Source: Pannonibacter phragmitetus DSM 14782 | Lineage (GTDB): Bacteria; Pseudomonadota; Alphaproteobacteria; Rhizobiales; Stappiaceae | Direction: 5' to 3' | DNA: 64,000 bases | Assembly: GCF_000382365.1 (NCBI RefSeq) | Contig: NZ_KB908225.1 | Span: forward strand, 75,574 to 139,573 | Shown here: piece by piece, positions 34,784-43,395 of the stretch | Position numbering within the stretch: position 1 is the first letter of the stretch | Layout: each line of letters begins with the position of its first letter | Made by a program: the position numbers and the translations under genes | The notes under the pieces: model-generated | What the model was told of the DNA's origin: nothing | The model's input: only the letters and a program-made list of their open reading frames with translations | Databases searched by the model: none

Positions 34784-34814
34784 ACATAAGTTGAGTTTCT
34801 AAATCCACTTATGT
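34784..34814. promoter_or_regulatory. Candidate iron-responsive operator for the siderophore importer
   Basis: An interrupted palindrome with 11-base arms (ACATAAGTTGA and TCCACTTATGT, one mismatched pair) around the 9-base spacer GTTTCTAAA. The core reads TGA-N9-TCC, close to the TGA-N9-TCA iron-responsive operator described for RirA in rhizobia. It lies between the binding-protein gene and the divergent LysR-TrpD2 gene. A similar site lies before the TonB receptor at 48003-48023. Confidence 0.55.
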
Positions 34815-34921
34815 AGACACTGCTGCCAAGGGTCAACGCGCATCATTTTGAGCAATTCCAATTTGCGAAAAACGCAAATCCCCCTCCTCAATCAGGCGCT
34901 CGGGCAGAAGGCAGCACACAG

Positions 34922-36454
34922 GTGGACATTGGCCGGATAAAATTGCTGATCGCGCTGGATGCGCTGCTGCGGGAGGGCAGCGTGTCGGCAGCGGCGGCCA
35001 GCATGGGGATGCAGGTCTCGGCCATGAGCCGGATGCTGGCACAGCTGCGCGAGTTCTACGGCGATCCGCTGCTGGAGCGCACAGGGCAAGGCATGCGCCC
35101 GACGCCCTTTGCCGAAGCCCTGCGGCTGGAGGTGCGCGGGCTGGCCAATGATGCCGAACTGCTGCTGGCCCGCACGCCGGACAGTGCATCCGCCCTGCCC
35201 TGGGGCAGCCACCATGGGCCGGGCTCGAACTCCGCCCGGGCGTTCTCCCCGCATCAGGCCCAGCCCCAGACCCAGCATCTGACCCAGCATCAGGCAACCC
35301 CGCTGGCGCCGGGCTCCAGCGCGGCAGACCGGCTGGCAGGCGAGCCCTCGCCGCAGATGATTGCCGAGCGGATGGCGCTGATCGGCCATGCCTCGGCCCC
35401 CAGCCAGCGGCTGGCGAAATACATCGCCAGCATTGCCGCCGGGCCGGGCCGCACCCGGCCGCTGACGCAGGAAGAAGCCCGCGATGCCCTCGGCATCGTG
35501 CTGCGGGCCGAGGCGGACCCGTTCCAGACCGGCGCGCTGCTGGCCACCATGCAGTTCCGCGGCATGACGGCGGTGGAGCTGGCCGGCTTTGCGCAGGCGG
35601 TCCAGCTGCATGCGGCAGGCCCCGGCACGGGAGAGACGGCGGAAGCAGCAGAGACGGCGATGGCCGATCTCAACTGGCCGGCCTATCTCTCGCCCCGGCT
35701 GCGCACCGTGCCGTGGTTCCTCCATGCCGCCCGTCTGGTGGCCATGGCCGGGCACAGGGTGCTGGTGCATGGCTTCGGCAGCAACATCGCCTCGGGCATC
35801 CTGCTGCAACAGGCGGCAGAGGCCGCTGCCATTCCCGTGGCGGACAATCTGGAGGACGCAAGGCAGGCGCTGGCGCGGGAGGGCATCGCCTATCTGCCCG
35901 TTACCGCCTATTGCCCGCAGCTGGCGGGCCTGCTTGCCCTTTATCCGGCCTTTGAAATGCGCACCCCGGTCAACACCGCCGTGCATGTGCTCAATCCGGG
36001 CGGCGCCCCCGCCGCAATGCTGGGCGCCGCACAAACCTCCGACCGGGAGCTGTTCCGCACCGCAGCTGCCCTCACCGGCTGTCTGGACGCAGCCGTCACC
36101 GGCGCCAACCGCGACTTTGCGCAGGTCACACCAGACCGGCCAACGCCGGTGTTCCGCCTGACCGGCGGCGAGGAAGCCCGCTTCACCCTGCCTTCGACGC
36201 CCGCGAGCCGGATGCCGATCCCCGCCGCCCTCACCCAGCAGGAATACTGGCTGGCCGTGTGGACGGGCGCAGCGCGCGACGAGCTGGCGGAAGCGGCCAT
36301 CGTGAAGACCGCAGCACTCGCCCTGATGACGCTGCGCCGGGCACCGGAAGCGGAATTTTCCGCCTGCCTTGAGGACGCCGCCACCCTCTGGCGCAACCGC
36401 CCGCGCCAGCTCCGCCCCGCCAGTGCCGATGCCGCCAGCGTGCGAAAGCCATAG
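34922..36454 (+). CDS. LysR-type HTH fused to a TrpD2/YbiB-like glycosyltransferase-3 domain
   Basis: 510 residues. Residues 1-75 form a LysR-type winged helix (LDALLREGSVSAAAASMGMQ, VSAMSRMLAQLR, RTGQGMRPTPFA). After a Gln/His/Pro-rich linker (about 85-135), the rest follows the anthranilate phosphoribosyltransferase-like fold seen in TrpD2/YbiB: ASAPSQRLAKYIASIAAG, ALLATMQFRGMTAVELAGFA, GFGSNIASGILLQQAAE, RTPVNTAVHVLNPGGAPAA. E. coli YbiB is a nucleic-acid-binding TrpD homologue without known enzyme activity. I infer a DNA-binding regulator. The GTG start at 34922 is weakly supported. It is divergent from the siderophore importer across the candidate operator. Confidence 0.7.
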   Translation: MDIGRIKLLIALDALLREGSVSAAAASMGMQVSAMSRMLAQLREFYGDPLLERTGQGMRPTPFAEALRLEVRGLANDAELLLARTPDSASALPWGSHHGPGSNSARAFSPHQAQPQTQHLTQHQATPLAPGSSAADRLAGEPSPQMIAERMALIGHASAPSQRLAKYIASIAAGPGRTRPLTQEEARDALGIVLRAEADPFQTGALLATMQFRGMTAVELAGFAQAVQLHAAGPGTGETAEAAETAMADLNWPAYLSPRLRTVPWFLHAARLVAMAGHRVLVHGFGSNIASGILLQQAAEAAAIPVADNLEDARQALAREGIAYLPVTAYCPQLAGLLALYPAFEMRTPVNTAVHVLNPGGAPAAMLGAAQTSDRELFRTAAALTGCLDAAVTGANRDFAQVTPDRPTPVFRLTGGEEARFTLPSTPASRMPIPAALTQQEYWLAVWTGAARDELAEAAIVKTAALALMTLRRAPEAEFSACLEDAATLWRNRPRQLRPASADAASVRKP

Positions 36455-36487
36455 AGCGGGGGCGCTGACAGACCTGCAGCCTCTCCA

Positions 36488-36568
36488 TCGTCATCCTCGG
36501 CCTTGTGCCGGGGATCTAACCAGATCAATGGCTTGCAGATGGCCGGGACAAGCCCGGCCATGACGAAA
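36488..36568. repeat. REP-type palindromic repeat, copy 3
   Basis: ATCGTCATCCTCGGCCTTGT at one end and AGCCCGGCCATGACGA at the other, with GGGGATCTAACCAGATC and GCTTGCAGATGG between. It is the inverted relative of the copy at 828-908. Confidence 0.75.
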
Positions 36569-36610
36569 GAGAGGAATGCCTGCTTCCGGAATAAATCCCG
36601 ATATATCTTG

Positions 36611-36630
36611 ATTTCCGATATATCGGAAAT
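36611..36630. promoter_or_regulatory. Perfect 20-bp palindrome, candidate PadR operator
   Basis: ATTTCCGATATATCGGAAAT is an exact palindrome ending 12 bases before the padR-like start codon, with extra GATATATC/ATATATC flanks. Its position would let the PadR protein block its own transcription or translation initiation. Confidence 0.65.
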
Positions 36631-36642
36631 ATATCTAGAGCC

Positions 36643-37215
36643 ATGAGACACAGACACCCCTACCGTCATCGCGGCCATGCCCCCCACAGCGGCCCGCATG
36701 ACGGCACGCACGGCACCCTGCACGAAGGCCATCCCGGCGGGCACCGCCGGGGCGGCGGACACCGGCGGCTGTTCGACTATGGCGAGCTGCGGCTGCTGGT
36801 TCTGGCGCTGATCGCCGAGGAGCCGAGGCACGGCTATGAGCTGATCAAGGCCATCGAGGACCGGTTCGCCGGCAGCTACAGCCCCAGCCCCGGCGTCATC
36901 TACCCGACGCTGAGCTGGCTGGAGGACATGGGCTACAGCGCCATCACGGTGGAAGCAGGCGGGCGCAAGCGCCACAGCATCACCCCCGAAGGCGAAGCCT
37001 TCCTCACCGCCAACAAGGCGCTGGCCAGCGAACTCATGACCCGTGCCCGCAGCGGCATGACGCGGGGCTTTGCCCCCGCGCCCGTGGTGCGGGCCATGGA
37101 AAACCTCAAGACCGCCCTGCGCCTGCGCCTGCGGGACAGCGAAATTGACGCGGAAACCGCCCAGAAGATCGCCGCTGCCATCGATGCAGCCGCCCTTGCC
37201 GTGGAGCAAAGCTGA
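36643..37215 (+). CDS. PadR-family repressor with His-rich N-terminal extension (YqjI-like)
   Basis: 190 residues. The first 42 carry eleven His in a Gly/Arg background, a likely metal-binding tail. Residues 45-130 are a PadR winged helix (LRLLVLALIAEEPRHGYELI, YSPSPGVIYPTLSWLEDMGY, TPEGEAFLTANKA), followed by a dimerisation helix region. E. coli YqjI has the same design, binds nickel through such a tail and controls a neighbouring ferric-reductase gene. A metal-responsive autorepressor is inferred. A perfect palindrome lies just upstream, and its stop overlaps the DUF2218 start (TGATG). Confidence 0.82.
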   Translation: MRHRHPYRHRGHAPHSGPHDGTHGTLHEGHPGGHRRGGGHRRLFDYGELRLLVLALIAEEPRHGYELIKAIEDRFAGSYSPSPGVIYPTLSWLEDMGYSAITVEAGGRKRHSITPEGEAFLTANKALASELMTRARSGMTRGFAPAPVVRAMENLKTALRLRLRDSEIDAETAQKIAAAIDAAALAVEQS

Positions 37216-37523
37216 TGACGACTGAAACCACCACCCTCTCCACCCGCCGCTGCGTGGTGGAAACCGATAAGGCCAGCCGCTACCTGCAGCAGCTGTGCAA
37301 GCACTTCCAGCACAAGATCCCGGCCGAATTCGACGCCGGACAGGGCACGATCACCTTTCCGATGGGCGTGTGCACGCTGAAGGCCGAGGGCACGCGCCTG
37401 ACAATGGACGTGACAGCCGCAGACAGCGCCGCCCTTGACCGGCTGCAGGACGTGGTCGGCAGCCACTTCATCCGCTTCGCCTTCCGCGAGCCACAAAACG
37501 ATCTTATCTGGCAGACCATCTGA
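37215..37523 (+). CDS. DUF2218 family protein
   Basis: 102 residues matching DUF2218: VVETDKASRYLQQLCKHFQH, KIPAEFDAGQGTITFPMGVC, LDRLQDVVGSHFIRFAFRE. The family is often found beside siderophore-interacting/ferric-reductase proteins and is thought to bind or process iron chelates, but its biochemical role is not established. It overlaps the PadR gene by one base and so is translationally coupled to it. Confidence 0.82.
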   Translation: MTTETTTLSTRRCVVETDKASRYLQQLCKHFQHKIPAEFDAGQGTITFPMGVCTLKAEGTRLTMDVTAADSAALDRLQDVVGSHFIRFAFREPQNDLIWQTI

Positions 37524-37579
37524 CAAAGACCCCGGCTGCAGCCACCCCAGGCTGCAGCCCTTCAAAGGAGCCATTTGCC

Positions 37580-38014
37580 ATGCCGTTTCGTGCCGCCATC
37601 CTGTCCGCCGCCGCCGCCCTGCCCCTGCTTTGGACCCCGGCCACTGCACAGGTGAGCGACAGCCAGCTCATCGGCATGATGGGCCTGACGGATGTCTCGG
37701 CCAAAGACAAGCAGATGCAGCATGGCCGCCAACTCCAGGGCCGCCTTGCCGATGGCACGCGGATCGAGGCCGAGTTCCGGTCCAACGGCGAGCTGGAAGA
37801 GATCGAGAGCAAGGACGGCAGTTTCCCCATTTCCCTGATCGGCCCGCTGCTGCCGGACGCGGTGAAGGCGAACCCGTCCTTTCCCCATGGCGCAACGCTG
37901 CGCAAGCTGGAATTCGATGGCAAGATCGAGCTGGAAGGCCGCACGGCCGACGGGCGCCGGTTCGAGGCCAAGTTCAGCCAGGACGGCAGCCTGCTTGATT
38001 TCGACACGGACTGA
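37580..38014 (+). CDS. Small secreted protein, unknown function
   Basis: 144 residues with a signal peptide (RAAILSAAAALPLLWTPATA). The mature part has two similar strand-rich segments (GRLADGTRIEAEFRSNGELE and GRTADGRRFEAKFSQDGSLL), which suggests a duplicated PepSY-like or curved-sheet motif. I do not recognise a named family. It lies 56 bases after DUF2218 behind AAAGGAG, in what looks like a three-gene metal-responsive operon. Confidence 0.6.
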   Translation: MPFRAAILSAAAALPLLWTPATAQVSDSQLIGMMGLTDVSAKDKQMQHGRQLQGRLADGTRIEAEFRSNGELEEIESKDGSFPISLIGPLLPDAVKANPSFPHGATLRKLEFDGKIELEGRTADGRRFEAKFSQDGSLLDFDTD

Positions 38015-38042
38015 CCGGCGCCCGGTCTTCCGGGGGAGGCCC

Positions 38043-38135
38043 ACAGGGTGCTGAAACTGACGCATCCGCTCAACGGCAACACCGAAGACCTGCGCAACGG
38101 CGCCGCAGCCTCCCTCGCCGAACCGGACGCCGCCT
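38043..38135 (+). pseudogene. Duplicated 3' end of the chemoreceptor gene
   Basis: About 93 bases closely match the last 31 codons of the chemoreceptor gene at 40883-40973 (GGTGCTGAAACTGACGCATC... through GACGCCGCCTGATCCGG; here the stop is changed to TCA). There is no start codon or upstream body. Both copies are followed by CGGCACGGCGTTTCAGCC and then a RIME-like element. Confidence 0.75.
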
Positions 38136-38179
38136 CATCCGGCACGGCGTTTCAGCCCTCCTCCCCCTCGTGGGGCAGT

Positions 38180-38385
38180 GTGTACAACGGACTGCCAGTC
38201 AGGCTCCAGCTCCTCTCCCCCCTTGAGGGGGAGATGCCCCCGGCAGGGGGCAGAGGGGGGTATGCAGCCTGTCCGTTTATCACGAGAGATCCTGCCGTGT
38301 TGAGGCGCTGCCACCCCCCTCTGTCAGCTCGCGCTGACATCTCCCCCTCAAGGGGGGAGAGGGGCGCTGCGGCGAAACGAAGGCC
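38180..38385. repeat. RIME-like palindromic mosaic element, copy 4
   Basis: Full-length copy: GTGTACAACGGACTGCCAGT on the left, CTCTCCCCCCTTGAGGGGGA arms, inner palindromes GCCCCCGGCAGGGGGC and TGTCAGCTCGCGCTGACA, right boundary GGCGCTGCGGCGAAACGA. It follows the duplicated chemoreceptor end. The rest of the gap to 38780 is AT-rich near 38575-38720, probably the chemoreceptor promoter, and holds no gene. Confidence 0.85.
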
Positions 38386-38780
38386 AAATCCTCCTCCGGC
38401 TTCAGGGGCGCTGTGTGTGCCGTGGCAAAGGCTGCCGGGCGGCGCACGGGTGGACCTGAACCTGAACGGCAGCGGTCAGGCCGAAGAAGCCGGTTCCGAT
38501 AGCGGCGGGTCCCGGTTTCAGCCTCTCAGGCCCCGCACCCTTGATGGTTGCCGAGCCTTCAAGACGTCTTCCTTGACGTGAAATATTCGCGTCAAAACTT
38601 CAGCAAAACAGCGTATCAACCCGGAAATTACCTAAGCAATTACACTATTATCATTATGTATATACCGTATAAATACGCCATACCCCTGTTTGGTTTGGGG
38701 ACTTAAGACCCCATTAATTTCACATTTCCATAAGTTTCTCCTACGTCAGCTGAAACAAGAGCTGGCTGATCGGAGCGATT

Positions 38781-40973
38781 ATGAAGATTCATTCCTTGAA
38801 GACACGGATTGTGGTTCTGTCGACAGCTTGCCTTCTGGCTGCGACAGGGGTGCTGGTCGGGGCAAATTTATATTCCAGCAAGATGAGCAATGCCGAAGTC
38901 GCCACGCGGATCGACAGCCTCCTCAACGAAAGCGCCCGGCAGGGCCTGCTGCAGCTGGCCGGCTCCAAGGCGGAAGTCATCCGCAGCGAAGTCACATCCG
39001 CCTTCATGGCTGCCCGCGGCATGGCAAAATCCATCGAGGTGATTGCGGCCACCGGACCGGATTCGACTGCTCCGGAGAAGCGCCGGGCCCAGCTCAACGG
39101 CATCCTCCTGTCCGTTCTGAAAGACAATGAACTCTTCAACGGCACCTATTCGGCGATCGAGCCCAATGCGCTGGATGGTGCCGATGCACAATATGCCGGC
39201 AATGCTGCCGTGGGCTCCGACAAGACTGGCCGCGCCTTGCCCTACTGGACGCGCGATGCGGCGGGCAAGATCGATGTTCAGCCGCTGGTCGAATATGACA
39301 GCGCCGACAAGCACGCCAACGGCCTGGTGAAGGGCGGCTGGTATCTCGGCCCGCAGAGGACCGGGCAGGAAAGCGTCCTCGCCCCGCTCCCCTATATCGT
39401 GCAGGGCAAGTCCGTCTTCCTCGCCACCATGTCGGTGCCCATCACCGTGGGCGGCAAGTTCATCGGCGTCGCCGGTGCCGACTTTGATCTCGCCTTCGTG
39501 CAGAAACTGGCCGAAACGGTCAATCAGGCCACCTATGACGGCAAGGGCAGCGTCACCATCGTGACGGAAGCCGGCCTGATCGTGGCCTCAAGCGAGAGGC
39601 CGGATGCCATCGGCGCTTCCGTCAGCACCCTCGGTCCCGTCTGGACGGAAAACCTGAAGGAGATGACAAGCGGCAAGGCAATGGTCGGTTATGATGCCGG
39701 GACAGACCAGATGAAGGTCTATGCGCCCATCGCCCTTGGCCGCACCGGCTCCAACTGGGCCATCGTCCTGTCGCTGCCGCAGGCGGTGGTGATGGCCGAG
39801 GCGGCGGCGCTCAGCCAGTCCATGGCCGCCCGCATTGCCTCCGACACATGGACAGGCATCCTCGTGGGCCTGGCCGTCGCCTTCACCGGCATTGCCGCCA
39901 TGTGGCTCGTTGCCCGCAGCATTTCCAATCCCATCCAGAAACTGACCGGCGCCTTGCAGAGCATGGCACGCGGCACGGTTCTGGCCGAGATCGAGGGCGC
40001 AACCCGCCGCGACGAAATCGGCGATATCGCCCGCGCCGTTGATGAAATCCGCGAGCAGGCGGCCATTGCCGCCGATCAGAAGATGCGGGAGGAAGAGGCC
40101 GAGCGCGAAACGCGGCAGGCGGCCCGGCGCCAGATGATGCAGCGGCTGGCCCGCGATTTCGAGGAGAAGATGGGCGGCCTCGTCAAGCAGGTCGGCACGG
40201 CGGCCGGAGAACTCGCCTCTTCCGCCAGCGGCATGGCCGACCAGGCCAAGCAATCCGCACAGCAGGCCGACAGCGCCATGGCAGCCACGAACTCGTCCAA
40301 CGAAAGCGTGCAGGTGGTGGCCGCCGCCGCCGAAGAGCTGTTCACCTCGATCCGCGAAATCGGCAGCCTCATCCAGCGCTCCGGCGATGTGGTGAGCGAG
40401 GCAGACCGCCATGCCGGGTCCACCCATGGCATCGTCACCTCCCTGTCCGAAACGGCGGGCCGGATCGGGTCGATCATCGACATCATCCGCGACATTGCCA
40501 ACCAGACCAACCTTCTGGCCCTCAACGCCACCATCGAGGCCGCCCGTGCCGGAGAGGCCGGAAAGGGCTTTGCCGTGGTGGCCAGCGAGGTGAAGGCCCT
40601 TGCCAACCAGACATCGCAGGCGACCGACGAGATCGGCGGCCAGATCGAGGCCATGCGCCTTGCCACCGGCAATGCCGTGGAGGCCATCAGCTCGATCCGC
40701 CAGGTGGTGGGCGACATCCGCCAGGCGGTGACCTCCGTCGCCGGTGCCGTGGAAGAGCAGAGCGCAGCCACCAGCGAAATCTCCCGCTCGGCCCAGTCCA
40801 CCGCACAGGGGACCATGTCCGCAGGCGAAAGCGTCGGCAGCGTTCAGGTCAGCATCGCCCGCACGGATGAAGCGGCCCACAGGGTGCTGAAACTGACGCA
40901 TCAGCTCAACGGCAACACCGAAGACCTGCGCAACGGCGTCGCATCCTTCCTCGCCGAACTGGACGCCGCCTGA
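38781..40973 (+). CDS. Methyl-accepting chemotaxis protein with dCache sensor
   Basis: 730 residues. It has an N-terminal membrane helix (residues 9-30), a large periplasmic double-Cache-type domain (about 35-345, with [20 protein letters not shown] and [20 protein letters not shown]), a second helix (about 358-378), a HAMP domain ([20 protein letters not shown]), then a signalling coiled coil with the highly conserved tip [20 protein letters not shown]. No CheR-tethering pentapeptide is evident at the C-terminus. The ligand is unknown; dCache domains commonly bind amino acids or organic acids. Confidence 0.9.
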   Translation: MKIHSLKTRIVVLSTACLLAATGVLVGANLYSSKMSNAEVATRIDSLLNESARQGLLQLAGSKAEVIRSEVTSAFMAARGMAKSIEVIAATGPDSTAPEKRRAQLNGILLSVLKDNELFNGTYSAIEPNALDGADAQYAGNAAVGSDKTGRALPYWTRDAAGKIDVQPLVEYDSADKHANGLVKGGWYLGPQRTGQESVLAPLPYIVQGKSVFLATMSVPITVGGKFIGVAGADFDLAFVQKLAETVNQATYDGKGSVTIVTEAGLIVASSERPDAIGASVSTLGPVWTENLKEMTSGKAMVGYDAGTDQMKVYAPIALGRTGSNWAIVLSLPQAVVMAEAAALSQSMAARIASDTWTGILVGLAVAFTGIAAMWLVARSISNPIQKLTGALQSMARGTVLAEIEGATRRDEIGDIARAVDEIREQAAIAADQKMREEEAERETRQAARRQMMQRLARDFEEKMGGLVKQVGTAAGELASSASGMADQAKQSAQQADSAMAATNSSNESVQVVAAAAEELFTSIREIGSLIQRSGDVVSEADRHAGSTHGIVTSLSETAGRIGSIIDIIRDIANQTNLLALNATIEAARAGEAGKGFAVVASEVKALANQTSQATDEIGGQIEAMRLATGNAVEAISSIRQVVGDIRQAVTSVAGAVEEQSAATSEISRSAQSTAQGTMSAGESVGSVQVSIARTDEAAHRVLKLTHQLNGNTEDLRNGVASFLAELDAA

Positions 40974-41041
40974 TCCGGGCAGCAGCAGAGCGCGATGCCT
41001 GGCCTCCCCGGCACGGCGTTTCAGCCCCCTCCCTTGAGGGC

Positions 41042-41246
41042 AGTGTTTACAACGGACTTCCAGTCAGGCTCCAACTCCTCTCCCCCCTTGAGGGGGAGAT
41101 GCCCCCGGAGGGGGCAGAGGGGGGTAACGGACTATCCGCTTGTGAGAGAGGTGGTGCTGTGCTGAAGCGCTGCTACCCCCCTCTGTCTGCTCACGCAGAC
41201 ATCTCCCCCTCAAGGGGGGAGAGGGGCGCTTCGGCGAAACGAGGGC
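41042..41246. repeat. RIME-like palindromic mosaic element, copy 5
   Basis: Full-length copy downstream of the chemoreceptor: AGTGTTTACAACGGACTTCC on the left, the CTCTCCCCCCTTGAGGGGGA arms, a GCCCCCGGAGGGGGC core and TGTCTGCTCACGCAGACA, right boundary GGCGCTTCGGCGAAACGA. The gap 40974-41418 holds this element and no gene. Confidence 0.85.
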
Positions 41247-41418
41247 CTAAACCTCCTCCTCGCTCCAGCAGCCAACACCGCCCCCCTGCACAGGCGTGAT
41301 GACGCAGTTCATTGACAAGACAGGCGGGGCGGTGGATCAGGGTGTCATCAGATCCGGCCTCCGGTTCCCGTGCGGACGGCAGGCCTGTGCCCCGGCGCTT
41401 GCAGGAAAAGACAGACCG

Positions 41419-42795
41419 ATGACCACGCCCGTCCAGCCGCAGCATGACACGACGCCTTCCGTGAGCCCGCTCGCCCGGGAAAAGCTCGCAGCCCTGGGGG
41501 AGCGGCGGTTCAACGTGGCCATCATCGGGCTTGGCTATGTCGGCCTGCCGCTGGTGCGGGCTTTCTGGCGAGCGGGGTTCGAGGTCACCGGCTTTGACAT
41601 CGATCCGCCCAAGATCACCTCGCTGATGGCGGGAAAGTCCTATATCCGGCATTTTTCCGATGCGGACGTGGCGGCGATTGCGCAGAGCGGGCGCTTTCAT
41701 GCCACCTCGGACATTGCGAATCTGGCCCGCGCAGACGCCATCCTGATCTGCGTGCCGACGCCGCTGACCCGGCACCGGGAGCCGGACATGTCCTATATCG
41801 TCAGCACGGCGGAGCATCTGCTGCCGCATCTCAAGGCCGGGCAGACGGTGATCCTGGAATCCACCACCTATCCCGGCACCACGCAGGAGGTGCTGAAGCC
41901 CATTCTGGAGCGCTCGGGGCTCAAGGCTGGCCGCGATTTCTTCCTCGCCTTCTCGCCGGAGCGCGAGGACCCCGGCAATCCGAACTATGAGACCTCGACC
42001 ATCCCGAAAGTTGTCGGCGCCGATGATCCGGACAGCCGGGCGATTGCCATTGCCCTTTACGCTGCCATCGTCCAGTCCGTCGTGCCGGTCAGTTCAGCCG
42101 CAACCGCCGAGGCGGTGAAGCTGAGCGAGAACATTTTCCGCTCGGTCAACATCGCCCTCGTCAACGAGCTTAAGGTCATCTACGACCGGATGGGCATCGA
42201 CATCTGGGAGGTGATCGAGGCGGCCAAGACCAAGCCCTTCGGCTACATGCCCTTCTATCCCGGCCCCGGCCTTGGCGGCCACTGCATCCCGATCGACCCG
42301 TTCTACCTCACCTGGAAGGCGCGGGAATTTGCCATCACCACCAAGTTCGTGGAGCTGGCGGGCGAGATCAACACCGCCATGCCCGATTACGTCATCACCC
42401 GCACGGCCGAAGCGCTTGATGAACGCTTTGCCAAGGGGCTGAACGGCTCGCGCGTGCTGATCATCGGCGCGGCCTACAAGAAGAACGTCGATGACATGCG
42501 CGAGAGCCCGGCGCTGGTGCTGATCGAGCGGCTGAAGCTGCGCAAGGCAACCGTCGACTATCACGACCCTTACGTCCCTGCCCTGCCCAGCACCCGCAAG
42601 CACAAGCCGCTGATGGGCATGAAATCGGTGGAGCTGAGCGCGAAAACCCTTGGGCAGTTCGACGCGGTGATCATTGCCACCGACCACGACTGCATCGACT
42701 ATCAGGCCCTCGTCAGCGCCAGCAAGCTTGTCATCGACACCCGCAACGCCACGAAAGCCGTGACGGAGCACCGGGACAGGATCGTCAAGGCGTGA
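41419..42795 (+). CDS. UDP-N-acetylglucosamine/UDP-sugar 6-dehydrogenase (WbpA-like)
   Basis: 458 residues. NAD-binding motif GLGYVGLP near residue 37, LESTTYPGTTQEVLKPILE, FSPEREDPGN, and the catalytic GHCIPIDPFYL (Cys289). The family oxidises the C6 alcohol of UDP-GlcNAc-type sugars to a uronic acid for polysaccharide synthesis. It could supply the export cluster at 15-24 kb, though it is 17 kb away. The ATG at 41419 was chosen as it begins just before the conserved domain. A decayed duplicate of its 3' end lies at 44769-44888. Confidence 0.87.
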   Translation: MTTPVQPQHDTTPSVSPLAREKLAALGERRFNVAIIGLGYVGLPLVRAFWRAGFEVTGFDIDPPKITSLMAGKSYIRHFSDADVAAIAQSGRFHATSDIANLARADAILICVPTPLTRHREPDMSYIVSTAEHLLPHLKAGQTVILESTTYPGTTQEVLKPILERSGLKAGRDFFLAFSPEREDPGNPNYETSTIPKVVGADDPDSRAIAIALYAAIVQSVVPVSSAATAEAVKLSENIFRSVNIALVNELKVIYDRMGIDIWEVIEAAKTKPFGYMPFYPGPGLGGHCIPIDPFYLTWKAREFAITTKFVELAGEINTAMPDYVITRTAEALDERFAKGLNGSRVLIIGAAYKKNVDDMRESPALVLIERLKLRKATVDYHDPYVPALPSTRKHKPLMGMKSVELSAKTLGQFDAVIIATDHDCIDYQALVSASKLVIDTRNATKAVTEHRDRIVKA

Positions 42796-42854
42796 GGCAC
42801 CGGAGGTCCTTTTTCCGGTGCTGACGCGGACTGCATTGAGTTGGGAGAAAGACC

Positions 42855-43283
42855 ATGGAAGCAAATCAACTGCACCGCGGCCGGCTGATTGACCACATTC
42901 AGCTCGTCGTGCGTGACTTGAAAGCCAGCCAGAGCTTCTACGAAGCCGTGCTTGCCGTTCTGGAGATCCCGATTGTCACCACGGACGAGGGATATTTCTG
43001 GGCTGATGAGCTGGTCGTCAGCGCCGCAGACAGCCCGGCCGCCCTTGGGGTCCTGACAGGGCGGCATCATCTTGCGTTTCAGGCGAGAGACCGCATGATG
43101 GTGGACGCATTTTACAAGGCTGCCCTGGCCAATGGCGGGCGCGACAACGGCGCTCCGGGAGAAAGAGCCTACCACCCTGGCTATTATGCCGCCTTTGTGC
43201 TCGATCCCGACGGCAACAATATTGAAGCCGTCTATCACGGCGAAGCAAAACGCAGCGCCCCTTCGGTTGTGATCGGCTTCTAG
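42855..43283 (+). CDS. VOC/glyoxalase-family protein
   Basis: 142 residues with the paired beta-alpha-beta-beta-beta modules of the vicinal oxygen chelate superfamily: LIDHIQLVVRDLKASQSFYE at the start and YYAAFVLDPDGNNIEAVYHG at the end. These hold the usual metal-ligand positions (His and Glu). Members include glyoxalases, dioxygenases and resistance proteins; the reaction is not predictable. AGAAAGACC precedes the ATG. Confidence 0.82.
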   Translation: MEANQLHRGRLIDHIQLVVRDLKASQSFYEAVLAVLEIPIVTTDEGYFWADELVVSAADSPAALGVLTGRHHLAFQARDRMMVDAFYKAALANGGRDNGAPGERAYHPGYYAAFVLDPDGNNIEAVYHGEAKRSAPSVVIGF

Positions 43284-43336
43284 GAAGTGACACTGCCGGC
43301 GGCAGACAGATTTCGCGGCCGCCGGTCACCGGTCCG

Positions 43337-43373
43337 GCGAGCCACACCTTGCGCTCTGCAAGGCATGGCTCGC
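43337..43373. terminator. Two-step hairpin between convergent genes
   Basis: GCGAGCCA pairs with TGGCTCGC, and inside it CTTGC pairs with GCAAG. It lies between the ends of the VOC and the minus-strand alpha/beta-barrel genes. Confidence 0.55.
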
Positions 43374-43395
43374 GCAATGGCGCCGCGATCAAGGG

